From NCBI RefSeq assembly GCF_009711265.1, contig NZ_WMII01000011.1, forward strand, positions 87,748 through 151,747: a stretch of 64,000 nt of DNA. Reading direction: 5' to 3'. Of this stretch, positions 8,251 through 18,513 are shown in pieces. The notes under the pieces are model-generated. The model saw only the letters and a list, made by a program, of their open reading frames with translations. It was not told the origin of the DNA and did no database searches. Positions within the stretch are counted from its first letter, which is position 1. The number at the start of each line of letters is the position of its first letter. The DNA is from Paracoccus shanxieyensis. GTDB taxonomy: Bacteria > Pseudomonadota > Alphaproteobacteria > Rhodobacterales > Rhodobacteraceae. Position numbers and translations under genes: made by a program.

Positions 8251-9219
8251 ATGCAGCGACGTTCAATCCTTGCGGGCCTTGCGGCCTTGCCATTCGCCGC
8301 CCCCGCCCTTGCGCGGGCCGCAACCGACACCACGCTGGCGCAGGCCGCCCGCCTGCCGCAATTGCGCGCCATCGCCATCTGGCGCGGCTCCGAGATCGCG
8401 GCGCAGGGCTATGGCGGGTTCACGCCGGACCGTCAGACGAACATCAAATCCGCCTCGAAGAGCATCGTCTCGGCGCTGGCGGGGATCGCCATCCAGCGCG
8501 GGGTGTTCAGCGGCGCGGATCAGCCGGTGGCCGAGGTGCTGCGCGCTGATCTGCCGCGCGATCCCGATCCGCGGCTGGCGCAGCTGACGCTGGGCAATCT
8601 GCTGTCGATGCAGGCCGGGCTGCAACGCCAGTCCGGGCCGAATTACGGCCGCTGGGTCAGCAGCCGGAACTGGGTGCGCACGGCCCTTGCCGCGCCGTTC
8701 GAGACCGACCCGGGTGGGCGGATGCTGTATTCCACCGCCTCGACCCATCTGGTGTCGGCCATGCTGACGCAGGCGACGGGCCGCACCACGCTGGCCTTGG
8801 CGCAAGACTGGCTGACCATCCCCGGCTTTCGCATCACCGCATGGGAACGCGACCCGCAGGGTATCTATCTGGGCGGCAATCAGATGGCCATGTCCACCCG
8901 CAGCCTGCTGGCCTTTGGCGCGGCCTATGCCGCGGGCGGGCATGGCGTCATCCCGCCCGGCTGGATCGACGAAAGCTGGCAGCGCCGCACGCAATCCTTC
9001 TTCAACGGCGAGGATTACGGCTATGGCTGGTTCCTGTCGCGTATCGGCGGGCGGGCGGTGCGTTATGGCTGGGGTTACGGCGGGCAGATGATCTATGTCT
9101 TTCCGGGCCGCGATCCGGTGGCGATCGCCATGACCTCGGATCCGGATCTGCCCTCGGCGCGGTCGGGCTATCGCAACGATCTGCACCGGCTGGCGGGGGA
9201 ACTGGTGCAATCGCTGTGA
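8251..9219 (+). CDS. Serine hydrolase (beta-lactamase/class C fold), exported
   Basis: This is a penicillin-binding/class C beta-lactamase-like serine hydrolase. From the ATG at 8251 it is 322 residues (an in-frame ATG at 8245 adds two). The N-terminus MQRRSILAGLAALPFAAPAL looks like a Tat or Sec signal with two arginines and an Ala-rich cleavage zone. The active-site motif is SASKS (SxxK, about residues 70-74), with STASTH and GWGYGG further on in place of the YxN and KTG elements. The substrate cannot be deduced: esterase, amidase or D-aminopeptidase activity are all possible. It is divergent from the DUF2218 gene. Confidence 0.82.
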   Translation: MQRRSILAGLAALPFAAPALARAATDTTLAQAARLPQLRAIAIWRGSEIAAQGYGGFTPDRQTNIKSASKSIVSALAGIAIQRGVFSGADQPVAEVLRADLPRDPDPRLAQLTLGNLLSMQAGLQRQSGPNYGRWVSSRNWVRTALAAPFETDPGGRMLYSTASTHLVSAMLTQATGRTTLALAQDWLTIPGFRITAWERDPQGIYLGGNQMAMSTRSLLAFGAAYAAGGHGVIPPGWIDESWQRRTQSFFNGEDYGYGWFLSRIGGRAVRYGWGYGGQMIYVFPGRDPVAIAMTSDPDLPSARSGYRNDLHRLAGELVQSL

Positions 9220-9261
9220 AGCCCCGTTGACCGTCGCTGGCGGGCATCATATCTGCGGGCC

Positions 9262-11085
9262 ATGGCACGCGCACCGCTTTTGCAACTTACCGATATTTCG
9301 CTGACCTTCGGCGGCAATCCTGTTTTCGACGGGCTGGGTCTGACCGTCCAGCAAGGCGACCGTGTCGCGCTTGTGGGGCGCAACGGGTCGGGCAAGTCGA
9401 CGCTGATGAAGGTCATGGCCGGGCTGGTTGAACCCGATGCCGGGCAGGTCATCACGCCCGCCGGGGTCAAAGTCGGCTATATGGAGCAGGAGCCGGATCT
9501 GTCGGGCTTTGCCACGCTGGGCGATTTCGCCCGCGCCGGGCTGGATGACAGCGAAGGCTACCGCGTGGAAATGGCGGCCGAGGGGCTGAAATTCGATCCC
9601 GACCGGGCGGTGACGACGGCCTCGGGCGGGGAACGCCGCCGCGCCGCTCTGGCCCGTCTGCTGGCCGAGGCGCCCGAGCTGATGCTGCTGGACGAGCCGA
9701 CCAACCATCTGGACATCGAAGCCATCGGCTGGCTGGAAGAGCAGCTGTCCACCACCCGGGCGGGCTTCGTGCTGATTTCGCACGACCGCGCCTTCCTGCG
9801 CGCGCTGACCCGCGCGACGCTGTGGATCGACCGGGGCGACGTGCGCCGTCAGGAACGCGGCTTCGAGCATTTCGAGGATTGGCGCGAAACCACATGGGCC
9901 GCCGAGGATGAGGCCCGCCACAAGCTGGACCGCAAGATCAAGGCCGAGGCGAAATGGGCCGTCGAAGGCATCAGCGCCCGGCGCAAGCGCAATCAGGGCC
10001 GCGTGCGGGCATTGGCTGCGCTGCGCGAGGAACGGTCGGGGCAGATCCGGCGTCAGGGCACGGCGGCGCTGGAACTGGAATCGGGTCAGGTCTCGGGCAA
10101 GCGGGTGATCGACGCCAAAGGCATCAGCAAGAGCTTTGGCGAGCGCACCATCCTGCAAGCCTTCGATCTGCGTGTGCTGCGCGGCGACCGCGTGGCCTTT
10201 GTCGGCCCCAATGGCGCGGGCAAGACCACGATCATCAAGATGCTGACCGGCGAGATCGCCCCCGACACGGGCGAGGTCAAGCATGGCACCAATCTGGATA
10301 TCGCCGTCTTCGATCAGGCGCGCTCGGCCATTGATGACAAGGTCAGCCTGTGGGACGCGCTGACCGGCGATCCCTCGATGCGGGTGTCGGGGCGGTCGGA
10401 TCAGGTCATGGTGCGGGGCAATCCCAAGCATGTCGTGGCCTATCTGAAGGATTTCCTGTTCGACGACGCGCAGGCCCGCGCGCCGGTCGGCAGCCTGTCG
10501 GGCGGTGAAAAGGCGCGGCTGCTGCTGGCGCGGATCATGGCGCATCCCTCGAACGTGCTGGTGCTGGACGAACCGACCAACGATCTGGACGTGGAAACGC
10601 TGGATCTGTTGCAGGACATTCTGGGCGACTATGACGGCACGGTGCTGCTGGTCAGCCACGACCGCGATTTCATCGACCGCGTGGCCACGACCACCGTGGC
10701 GATGGAGGGCGACGGCCGTGCGGTGATCTATCCCGGCGGCTGGTCTGACTATCGCGCGCAGCGCGAGGAAACCGGCGCGGTCTTTGCGGTCGGTGCCTCG
10801 GTCGATGCCAAGCCCGCGCAGGTCGCCCCGGTTCAGGTTCAACCCGCCGCGCCCAAGCCTTCGGGGCTGAGCTTCACGGAAAAGAAGCGCCTTGATACGC
10901 TGCCCGGCCTGATGGACCGCCTGCAGGCAGAAATCGCCAAGCTTGAGGAGTTTCTGGCCCAGCCCGATCTGTTCACCTCGGCACCGGCGAAATTCGCCAA
11001 GGCCAGCGAAGGGCTGAGCGAACGTCAGACCGCGCTGGCCGCCGCCGAAGAAGAATGGCTGGAACTGGCCGAACGCGACGGCTGA
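9262..11085 (+). CDS. ABC-F family ATPase, Uup-like
   Basis: This is a soluble duplicated ABC ATPase of the ABC-F group (607 residues), whose members act on ribosomes or in DNA stability rather than transport. It contains two Walker A motifs, GRNGSGKST (about 39-47) and GPNGAGKTT (about 315-323). The signatures are SGGERRR and LSGGEKAR, and the Walker B motifs are LMLLDEPTNHLD and VLVLDEPTNDLD. A charged linker lies between the domains. There is no membrane domain, and a C-terminal coiled-coil extension (about 540-607) points to Uup rather than EttA. It stands alone, convergent with the next gene. Confidence 0.92.
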   Translation: MARAPLLQLTDISLTFGGNPVFDGLGLTVQQGDRVALVGRNGSGKSTLMKVMAGLVEPDAGQVITPAGVKVGYMEQEPDLSGFATLGDFARAGLDDSEGYRVEMAAEGLKFDPDRAVTTASGGERRRAALARLLAEAPELMLLDEPTNHLDIEAIGWLEEQLSTTRAGFVLISHDRAFLRALTRATLWIDRGDVRRQERGFEHFEDWRETTWAAEDEARHKLDRKIKAEAKWAVEGISARRKRNQGRVRALAALREERSGQIRRQGTAALELESGQVSGKRVIDAKGISKSFGERTILQAFDLRVLRGDRVAFVGPNGAGKTTIIKMLTGEIAPDTGEVKHGTNLDIAVFDQARSAIDDKVSLWDALTGDPSMRVSGRSDQVMVRGNPKHVVAYLKDFLFDDAQARAPVGSLSGGEKARLLLARIMAHPSNVLVLDEPTNDLDVETLDLLQDILGDYDGTVLLVSHDRDFIDRVATTTVAMEGDGRAVIYPGGWSDYRAQREETGAVFAVGASVDAKPAQVAPVQVQPAAPKPSGLSFTEKKRLDTLPGLMDRLQAEIAKLEEFLAQPDLFTSAPAKFAKASEGLSERQTALAAAEEEWLELAERDG

Positions 11086-11134
11086 CGGGGGGCGCAGCCC
11101 GGTCGGTTGGGCTCACCGCCCGGCCTGTGCTGCG

Positions 11135-11836
11135 CTAACGCTTGATGACGATGGCCGCGTTGTTCATCCACGCGATCATATGGATCTGGCCCACCAGGTC
11201 AAAATCGGCCTTGGACAAGGCATAGCCGTCATGCGGCGGGTCGGGCTCGCGGCCCCGGCCGTCGCAGGTGCGTCGCGACAGGGCCATGAAATACTGCACC
11301 GGGTCTCTCATGTCGAAGCCCTGCGAATAAGCGGCGCGCATCTGGCCGAAGGATGTGCACAGATCCTCACAGATGAAAATCCCACCGCTGCGCAGCGCCG
11401 GAAACAGCGCCCGGAACGCCAGGATCTGATGCGTCCAGATATGCGAGGCATCGTCGATCACGAAATCCCATGTCTGCCGCGCCAGCATGTTCAGAAACGA
11501 GATATTGCCGACATCGCCGACATGCGGATGAAAGCCTTCGTCGCGCAGGTTCATCGCCGAGGGTTTGTTGTCTGCCACATGGATTTCGGCGCCCTCGCGG
11601 AAATAGCGTTTCCACATGCGCAGCGACGCCCCGATATTGTCATCTGGTCCCGCACCCAGTTCCAGAATCCGCGAGGCCCCTTGCTGGCGCAGGCGCGACA
11701 GGAAGAAATCATAGCGTTTCAACAGCCCCTCGCAGCTTTCCCGCTGACGACCGGGTGGAACCCAGCTGCTGGCCTTGTTGGTGTTGCTTTCGACGCCGAA
11801 GCGATCGAGTTCGTTCAGATCTGCAAAAAAGCTCAT
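11135..11836 (-). CDS. Class I SAM-dependent methyltransferase, specificity unknown
   Basis: The 233-residue protein has a SAM-binding motif I, ILELGAGPDDNIGAS (about 59-73), an acidic residue at the end of strand beta-2 (IHVADNKPSAM, about 86-96), GDVGN (about 108) and a motif near WDFVIDDASHIW (about 124-135). The DDASH segment resembles sugar O-methyltransferases of the MycE/TylF kind, but the substrate cannot be inferred. The gene is next to groEL without an obvious functional link and is transcribed separately, downstream of the groEL terminator. Confidence 0.75.
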   Translation of the reverse strand: MSFFADLNELDRFGVESNTNKASSWVPPGRQRESCEGLLKRYDFFLSRLRQQGASRILELGAGPDDNIGASLRMWKRYFREGAEIHVADNKPSAMNLRDEGFHPHVGDVGNISFLNMLARQTWDFVIDDASHIWTHQILAFRALFPALRSGGIFICEDLCTSFGQMRAAYSQGFDMRDPVQYFMALSRRTCDGRGREPDPPHDGYALSKADFDLVGQIHMIAWMNNAAIVIKR

Positions 11837-11906
11837 GAATAAACCATCTGATCCATTGCCGGGTCAGGGGTAGCATGGCAGAGACTGACATTTTTTCCAG
11901 TGCAAT

Positions 11907-11934
11907 GAAAAAGGCCGCCCCTTTCGGGACGGCC
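11907..11934 (-). terminator. Intrinsic terminator of groESL
   Basis: On the minus strand GGCCGTCCC-GAAA-GGGGCGGCC forms a nine-pair stem (one G-T) with a GAAA loop, followed by TTTTT. It lies 25 bases downstream of the groEL stop. This is a classic Rho-independent terminator. Confidence 0.92.
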
Positions 11935-11958
11935 GATCCTGCGAAGGCAGGGGGCTGA

Positions 11959-13620
<1,662 letters not shown>

Positions 13621-13637
13621 TTATTGGGAAAGGACGA

Positions 13638-13925
13638 TCAGGCGATAATGCCCAGGATGTCGCTTTCCTTCATGATCAGCAGCTCTTCGCCGTCGACCGT
13701 CACTTCGGTGCCGGACCATTTGCCGAACAGGACGCGGTCGCCAGACTTGACCGAGGGTGCGATCAGCTCGCCCGAGTCCTTGCGCGCGCCGGCGCCGACC
13801 GAAACGATTTCGCCTTCGGCGGGTTTTTCTTTCGCGCTGTCGGGGATGATCAGGCCGCCCTTGGTTTTCTCGTCCGATTGGACGCGACGGACCAGAACGC
13901 GGTCGTGCAGCGGTGTGAAAGCCAT
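13638..13925 (-). CDS. groES: Co-chaperonin GroES (10 kDa)
   Basis: GroES is the lid of the GroEL chamber, here 95 residues. Typical features are [12 protein letters not shown] (about 3-14), the mobile loop with [16 protein letters not shown] (about 23-38), [12 protein letters not shown] and [14 protein letters not shown]. It is first in the operon behind a strong promoter (13996-14024) and a CIRCE operator (13961-13987), the usual HrcA-controlled arrangement in alphaproteobacteria. Confidence 0.99.
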   Translation of the reverse strand: MAFTPLHDRVLVRRVQSDEKTKGGLIIPDSAKEKPAEGEIVSVGAGARKDSGELIAPSVKSGDRVLFGKWSGTEVTVDGEELLIMKESDILGIIA

Positions 13926-13960
13926 GTGAACACTCCGGTGTTACAGGTTGCTGTATGTTG

Positions 13961-13987
13961 TTGGCACTCGGGCTTGGTGAGTGCCAG
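13961..13987 (-). promoter_or_regulatory. CIRCE operator (HrcA site) upstream of groES
   Basis: TTGGCACTC-N9-GAGTGCCAG is a near-perfect inverted repeat closely matching the CIRCE consensus TTAGCACTC-N9-GAGTGCTAA. It lies between the promoter and groES, where HrcA would repress transcription. Confidence 0.95.
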
Positions 13988-13995
13988 TGCCGGAA

Positions 13996-14024
13996 CATCT
14001 AGGCAGCACGTCTTTTGCTGTCAA
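13996..14024 (-). promoter_or_regulatory. groESL promoter
   Basis: On the minus strand TTGACA (14024-14019) and TAGATG (14001-13996) are separated by exactly 17 bases and lie just upstream of the CIRCE element. The -35 box is a perfect housekeeping-type match. Confidence 0.75.
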
Positions 14025-14111
14025 CGTGGTCGGCCCAGAAAAATTGCCGGGAAATCCGCTTGACTGTGTTTGACGGGCGCGGCTAGGCAAATCCTGGTCG
14101 CAGACGGGGGA

Positions 14112-15413
14112 ATGATGGAACGGCGGATCAGGGCGCTTGTCATTGCCGAGGCGGCAAATCCCGAATGGGTTTCGGTTCCGCTGATCGGCTGGTCGCTGTC
14201 CTCGGCGCTGCGCGAGGTGGCGGATGTCCATATCGTCACCCAGATCCGCAACCGCGACGCCTTCATCCGTGCGGGCCTTGTCGAGGGCCGCGATTTCACC
14301 GCCATCGACAGCGAAAAGCTGGCAGCACCCCTGTGGAAACTGGCCGAACGGCTGAGCATGGGCAAGGGCGTCGGCTGGACGATGAAGACCGCCGTGACCA
14401 CGCTGGGCTATGGCTATTTTGAACGGCTGGTCTGGCGACAATTCGGCGCGGCGATCCGGGCGGGCGATTATGACATCGTGCATCGGGTGACGCCCCTGAC
14501 CCCTACCGCCAACAGCCTGATCGGCGCGCGCACCCGTCGCGCGGGCGTGCCTTTCGTCATGGGGCCGCTGAATGGCGGCGTGCCATGGCCCAAGGGGTTC
14601 GATGCCGAACGGCGGCGCGAAAAGGAATGGCTGTCCTATATTCGCGGCGCCTACAAGGCGATGCCGGGGCGGGGGGCGTCGCTGGACGCCGCCAGCGCGA
14701 TCATCTGCGGCTCGGAATTCACCTTCAGCGAGATCCCGGCGAAATATCACGCGAAAACCGTCTGGCTGCCGGAAAACGCCATCGACCCCGCGCGGTTCAG
14801 CCTGACCGCACCGCAACCCGGCACGCTGCCTCTGCGGGGCTGCTTCATCGGGCGGCTGGTGCCCTATAAGGGCGCGGATATGGCGATCGAGGCGGCGCTG
14901 CCTTTGCTGCGCAGCGGCGCGCTGCATCTGGACATCATCGGCGACGGGCCGCAGGCGGATGATTTGCGCGCGCTGATCGCCCGCGAATCCGTGGGCCACG
15001 CGGTCACCATGCATGGCTGGCTGGACCACAAGCAGGTGCAATCGGTGGCGGCGACCGCGCAGATGCTGGTCTTCCCCTCGGTCCGCGAATTCGGCGGCGG
15101 CGTCGTGCTGGAGGCGATGGCGCTTGGCGTCGTGCCGGTCATCGCCGATTACGCCGGGCCGGGCGAGCTGGTCGATGACGCCACGGGGTTCCGCATTCCG
15201 ATGGGCAGCCGGGCGCAGATCGTCGCAGGGCTGCGCGCCCGGCTTGAGGCGATTGCCGCAGATCCGGCCGTGCTGCCCGCCATGGCGCAGGCCGGGCAGG
15301 CCAAGGTCATGGGGCAGTTTACATGGGCCGCCAAAGCCGCGCAGATCGAACGCATCTGGCGCGCTGTTCTGGACAAGCGCCCGCTGCCGCAGGAATTGCC
15401 CCGCCGCCGCTAG
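14112..15413 (+). CDS. Glycosyltransferase family 4-like
   Basis: From the ATG at 14112 (preceded by ACGGGGG) the product is 433 residues. The C-terminal half has the GT-B donor-binding layout: IGRLVPYKGADMAIEA (about 250-265), ALHLDIIGDGPQADDLRALI and the E-X7-E-like FGGGVVLEAMALGVVPVIAD (about 328-347). The N-terminal half (EWVSVPLIGWSLSSALREVA) is the variable acceptor domain. It is probably a retaining sugar transferase for surface polysaccharide or glycolipid, with the acceptor unknown. It stands alone, divergent from groES. A TTG at 14070 would extend it but is less likely, because the purine-rich site fits the ATG. Confidence 0.85.
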   Translation: MMERRIRALVIAEAANPEWVSVPLIGWSLSSALREVADVHIVTQIRNRDAFIRAGLVEGRDFTAIDSEKLAAPLWKLAERLSMGKGVGWTMKTAVTTLGYGYFERLVWRQFGAAIRAGDYDIVHRVTPLTPTANSLIGARTRRAGVPFVMGPLNGGVPWPKGFDAERRREKEWLSYIRGAYKAMPGRGASLDAASAIICGSEFTFSEIPAKYHAKTVWLPENAIDPARFSLTAPQPGTLPLRGCFIGRLVPYKGADMAIEAALPLLRSGALHLDIIGDGPQADDLRALIARESVGHAVTMHGWLDHKQVQSVAATAQMLVFPSVREFGGGVVLEAMALGVVPVIADYAGPGELVDDATGFRIPMGSRAQIVAGLRARLEAIAADPAVLPAMAQAGQAKVMGQFTWAAKAAQIERIWRAVLDKRPLPQELPRRR

Positions 15414-15505
15414 TCCGCCCCGCGCCCGTGGTCGCCGATCTGGCGCGATCCGGCGCGGTCTGGCGTGTCTGGCCGCGCCGTGCCATCCTGACCCCATCAC
15501 CACGG

Positions 15506-16552
15506 ATGGACCCGATGCGCCTGACCCTGCCTGCTGCCCTGACCCTGGTTTGCCTTGCCCTGCCTGCCGCCGCGCAGGATTGCGTGGGCCGCAACCTGTT
15601 TCAGGACATGACGCCCGATCAACTGACGGCGCTGCACGCGGCAACGCAGGACATCCCGTTCCATCAGGGCCTGTTCTGGCGCGCGACCAAGGGCGATCAG
15701 ACGGTGACGCTGCTGGGCACCTATCATTTCGACGATCCGCGCCACGCCGCGACCATGGCGCAGTTCGGCCCGCTGATCGACAAGGCCGCGGCCCTTCTGG
15801 TCGAAGCCGGTCCCGAGGAAGAGGAAAAGCTGGGCCGTGCCATGGCCGAAAACCCGGCGCTGATCCTTGATTCCACCGGCCCGACGCTGCCCGAGCGGAT
15901 GGAGAAAGAGGAATGGGACACGCTGTGGAAGGCGCTGGAACTGCGCGGCCTGCCTGCGGTCGTTACCAGCCGGATGCGGCCGTGGTATGTCTCGATGATG
16001 CTGGGGATCTCGCCCTGCATGATGGCGCAGGTCAAGGCGAATGGCGACACCGGCGGGCTGGACCATCAGCTGATCGCGCGCGCGCAGGCGGCGGATGTGC
16101 CCGTGCGCGCGCTGGAGCCATGGGATACGGTCTTCACGCTGTTCCAAGGCATGACGCCCGACGAAGAAATCGACATGATCCGCGCCAGCATGCCCGCCGC
16201 CGAATATGCCGATGACTATACCGTGACGCTGACCGATGCCTATTTCAGCGGCGACAGCTGGCTGATCTGGGAATTCGGCCGCTTCGACGCCTATGAAAAT
16301 TCCGGCATGACCCGCGCCGAGGTCGATCATCAGATGGCGCAGGCGCAGGAAAAGCTGATGGATCAGCGCAACAAGGCATGGATCGCGCCCATCGAACAGG
16401 CCGCAGCCGATGCTGCGGCGCAGGGGCGCGACATCGTGGTGGGCTTCGGGGCCTTGCATCTTCCGGGCAAGAACGGCGTTCTGGCCTTGTTGCAGCGCGA
16501 TGGCTGGACGATCACGCAGGTCCAGCCGCAGGGAGGTGCGAATGGCGGATGA
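15506..16552 (+). CDS. TraB/GumN family protein, exported
   Basis: The 348-residue product starts MDPMRLTLPAALTLVCLALP; the second Met (15515) may be the true start. A signal peptide ends near AAAQD. The mature part begins CVGRNLFQDM and contains VTLLGTYHFDDPRHA (the conserved G-T-x-H motif, about residue 70) and VVGFGALHLPGKNGVLALL near the C-terminus (the second GxxHL motif). These paired motifs define the TraB/GumN family, proposed metal-dependent peptidase-like proteins of the erythromycin-esterase clan. The function in bacteria is uncertain. It overlaps the next gene by 11 bases. Confidence 0.82.
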   Translation: MDPMRLTLPAALTLVCLALPAAAQDCVGRNLFQDMTPDQLTALHAATQDIPFHQGLFWRATKGDQTVTLLGTYHFDDPRHAATMAQFGPLIDKAAALLVEAGPEEEEKLGRAMAENPALILDSTGPTLPERMEKEEWDTLWKALELRGLPAVVTSRMRPWYVSMMLGISPCMMAQVKANGDTGGLDHQLIARAQAADVPVRALEPWDTVFTLFQGMTPDEEIDMIRASMPAAEYADDYTVTLTDAYFSGDSWLIWEFGRFDAYENSGMTRAEVDHQMAQAQEKLMDQRNKAWIAPIEQAAADAAAQGRDIVVGFGALHLPGKNGVLALLQRDGWTITQVQPQGGANGG

Positions 16553-16877
16553 GCTTTGGCGCGAAGAGCGCGACTTCTGGACCCTTGGCGTGGCCGAGGC
16601 GGTGCGCAAGCTGGACGAAGGCTGCCTGATGGCCTTTGGCCCGGCAGGCATCCTGACGCGGCGCCGCGTCATCGAAGCACTTGGCGCAGCGCCTCGCTGG
16701 CAGGAAGTCACCATCACCGACCGGGCGGTGCTGGAAACCAACGAGGTCTGCGTTCTGGCCTATCGCGCCACCGCGCGCCGTGCCGGGGCCAAGACCTATC
16801 GCGCGCTGTGCACGACGACATGGCGCAGGCGCGAGGGCGACTGGCGCATCATCCAGCATCAGCAGACGCCGGTATGA
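16542..16877 (+). CDS. SnoaL/NTF2-like small protein (DUF4440 type)
   Basis: The 111-residue product from the ATG at 16542, with ribosome site GGGAGG just upstream, overlaps the end of the TraB/GumN gene and is likely co-translated. The pattern (a helical N-terminus ERDFWTLGVAEAVRKLDEGC, then strands WQEVTITDRAVLE, VCVLAYRATARRA, YRALCTTTWRRREGDWRIIQHQQTP) is that of the NTF2-like cone fold used by SnoaL and DUF4440 proteins. No catalytic residues can be assigned. Confidence 0.7.
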   Translation: MADELWREERDFWTLGVAEAVRKLDEGCLMAFGPAGILTRRRVIEALGAAPRWQEVTITDRAVLETNEVCVLAYRATARRAGAKTYRALCTTTWRRREGDWRIIQHQQTPV

Positions 16878-16884
16878 TCGGGGC

Positions 16885-17523
16885 ATGATCCGCGATCTGC
16901 GTCACCATCTGCGCTTTCTGGCGGCCTTTGTGCTGGGCCTGCTGGCGGGGCTGGGCGGCTGGCATCTGCAGCTTGTGGACCGCGTGCTGATCTTTTCCGT
17001 GACCTTCAGCATGATCTATCTGGGCATCACGGCGACGATGCTGCATCGCGCCAATGTCGATTTCCTGCGCCGCCGCGCCGATCTGGATGACGAAGGCATG
17101 CCGCTGATCGTGCTGATCGCCGCAGGCTCGGTCGCGATCAGCCTTGGCTCGATCCTGCTGACCATCGCCGATCCGCATTCCGGGCTGGCGCTGCGCCCGG
17201 CGCTGGCGCTGCTGTCGGTGCCGCTGGGCTGGGCGATGATCCACACGGTCATGGCCTTTCACTATGCCAGCATCTGGTATGCCCGCGACGCGCAGGGGCA
17301 GGAATCGCGCAATCTGGAATTTCCGGGCGATGCCACCGATGCCGGGATCTGGGATTTCCTGTATTACAGCTTCACCCTTGGCATGACGGCGCAGACCTCG
17401 GATGTGGCGGTGCTGGACACGCGGGCGCGGCGCGTCACGATGCTGCATTCGGCGTTTTCGTTCTTCTATAATACGGTGCTGCTGGCTTTGGCGGTGAATG
17501 CCGGAATATCGCTGGGTCAATAG
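16885..17523 (+). CDS. DUF1345 family integral membrane protein
   Basis: The 212-residue product is very hydrophobic, with about five membrane segments (for example FLAAFVLGLLAGLGGW about 10-25, VLIFSVTFSMIYLGITATML about 34-53, and a C-terminal LLALAVNAGISLG). The motif DFLYYSFTLGMTAQTSDV (about 164-181) is the hallmark of DUF1345 proteins, whose function is unknown. It begins 7 bases after the previous gene and probably belongs to the same operon. Confidence 0.83.
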   Translation: MIRDLRHHLRFLAAFVLGLLAGLGGWHLQLVDRVLIFSVTFSMIYLGITATMLHRANVDFLRRRADLDDEGMPLIVLIAAGSVAISLGSILLTIADPHSGLALRPALALLSVPLGWAMIHTVMAFHYASIWYARDAQGQESRNLEFPGDATDAGIWDFLYYSFTLGMTAQTSDVAVLDTRARRVTMLHSAFSFFYNTVLLALAVNAGISLGQ

Positions 17524-17586
17524 ACATTTCCCACCCCCGGTCCTATAAGTCGCGCGACTTTTCCCGCAGCTTGCAAGGGTAATCCC

Positions 17587-18507
17587 ATGATCAAGGTTTT
17601 CGGCCACAAGGCTCCTGACACCGACTCGACCGGCTCGCCCATCATCTGGGCATGGTATCTGTCCGAAGTCCGCAAAGAGCCCGCCATCGCCGTCCTGCAG
17701 GGTGAGCCGAACACCGAAGCCGCGTGGATGCTGACCAAATGGGATCTGGCAAAGCCGCAGATCATCGACGATGTGGCGGCGGGCGACAAATGCGTCATCG
17801 TCGACACCAACAACCCGGCCGAACTGCCCGCCTCGCTGGCCGAGGCCGAAGTGATCGAGATCATCGACCACCACCTGCTGGCCGGCGGCATCAAGACGCG
17901 CCTGCCCATCAACATCACCATCCGCCCGCTGGCCTGCACCGCGACGATCATGCATGACCTGATCGGCCCCGAGGATCTGGCCCGCGCGCCGCGTGGCATC
18001 AAGGGCGCGATGCTGACCTGCATCCTGTCGGACACGCTGGAATTCCGCAGCCCCACGACCACGCCGCATGACCGTTTCGTGGCCGAAACGCTGGCCCGCG
18101 ATCTGGGCGTCTCGATCCCGGCCTATGCCGCCGAGATGTTTGCCGCCAAATCGGACGTGTCGGCCTTTGACGACGCCGCGCTGCTGCGCATGGACAGCAA
18201 GGAATACGAACTGGGCGGCAAGCAATTGCGGGTCTCGGTTCTGGAAACCACCGCGCCGCAGGTGCTGCTGGACCGTAAGGCCGCGCTGATCGCCGCCATG
18301 CCGCAGGTCGCTGCCGCCGACAGCGCCGATGAGGTGCTGCTGTTCATCATCGACATCCTGAATGAGGAAGCCACCCTGCTGGTGCCGAATGATTTCGTGA
18401 AAACGGTGGCCGAGAAAAGCTTCAACGCCACCGTGACCGGCGACAGCGTGGTGCTGCCGGGCATCATGTCGCGCAAGAAGCAGATCATTCCGGCCTTGGC
18501 GGTCTAA
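17587..18507 (+). CDS. ppaC: Manganese-dependent inorganic pyrophosphatase (family II)
   Basis: This DHH-family enzyme hydrolyses pyrophosphate to phosphate. The 306-residue protein has FGHKAPDTDSTGSP (about 5-18), the metal-binding VDTNNPAELP (about 75) and IIDHHLLAG (the DHH motif, about 96-104), and the C-terminal SRKKQIIPAL (about 296) typical of the active-site RKK. Length and motif order match family II PPases. The T/G after DTDS differs from the commoner ICS but is conservative. The ribosome site is CAAGGG upstream of the ATG. Confidence 0.95.
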   Translation: MIKVFGHKAPDTDSTGSPIIWAWYLSEVRKEPAIAVLQGEPNTEAAWMLTKWDLAKPQIIDDVAAGDKCVIVDTNNPAELPASLAEAEVIEIIDHHLLAGGIKTRLPINITIRPLACTATIMHDLIGPEDLARAPRGIKGAMLTCILSDTLEFRSPTTTPHDRFVAETLARDLGVSIPAYAAEMFAAKSDVSAFDDAALLRMDSKEYELGGKQLRVSVLETTAPQVLLDRKAALIAAMPQVAAADSADEVLLFIIDILNEEATLLVPNDFVKTVAEKSFNATVTGDSVVLPGIMSRKKQIIPALAV

Positions 18508-18513
18508 GCGCGC

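Noticed and set aside
14070..14111. TTG-started N-terminal extension of the glycosyltransferase
   Set aside because: The ATG at 14112 has a purine-rich ribosome site and starts where family similarity begins.
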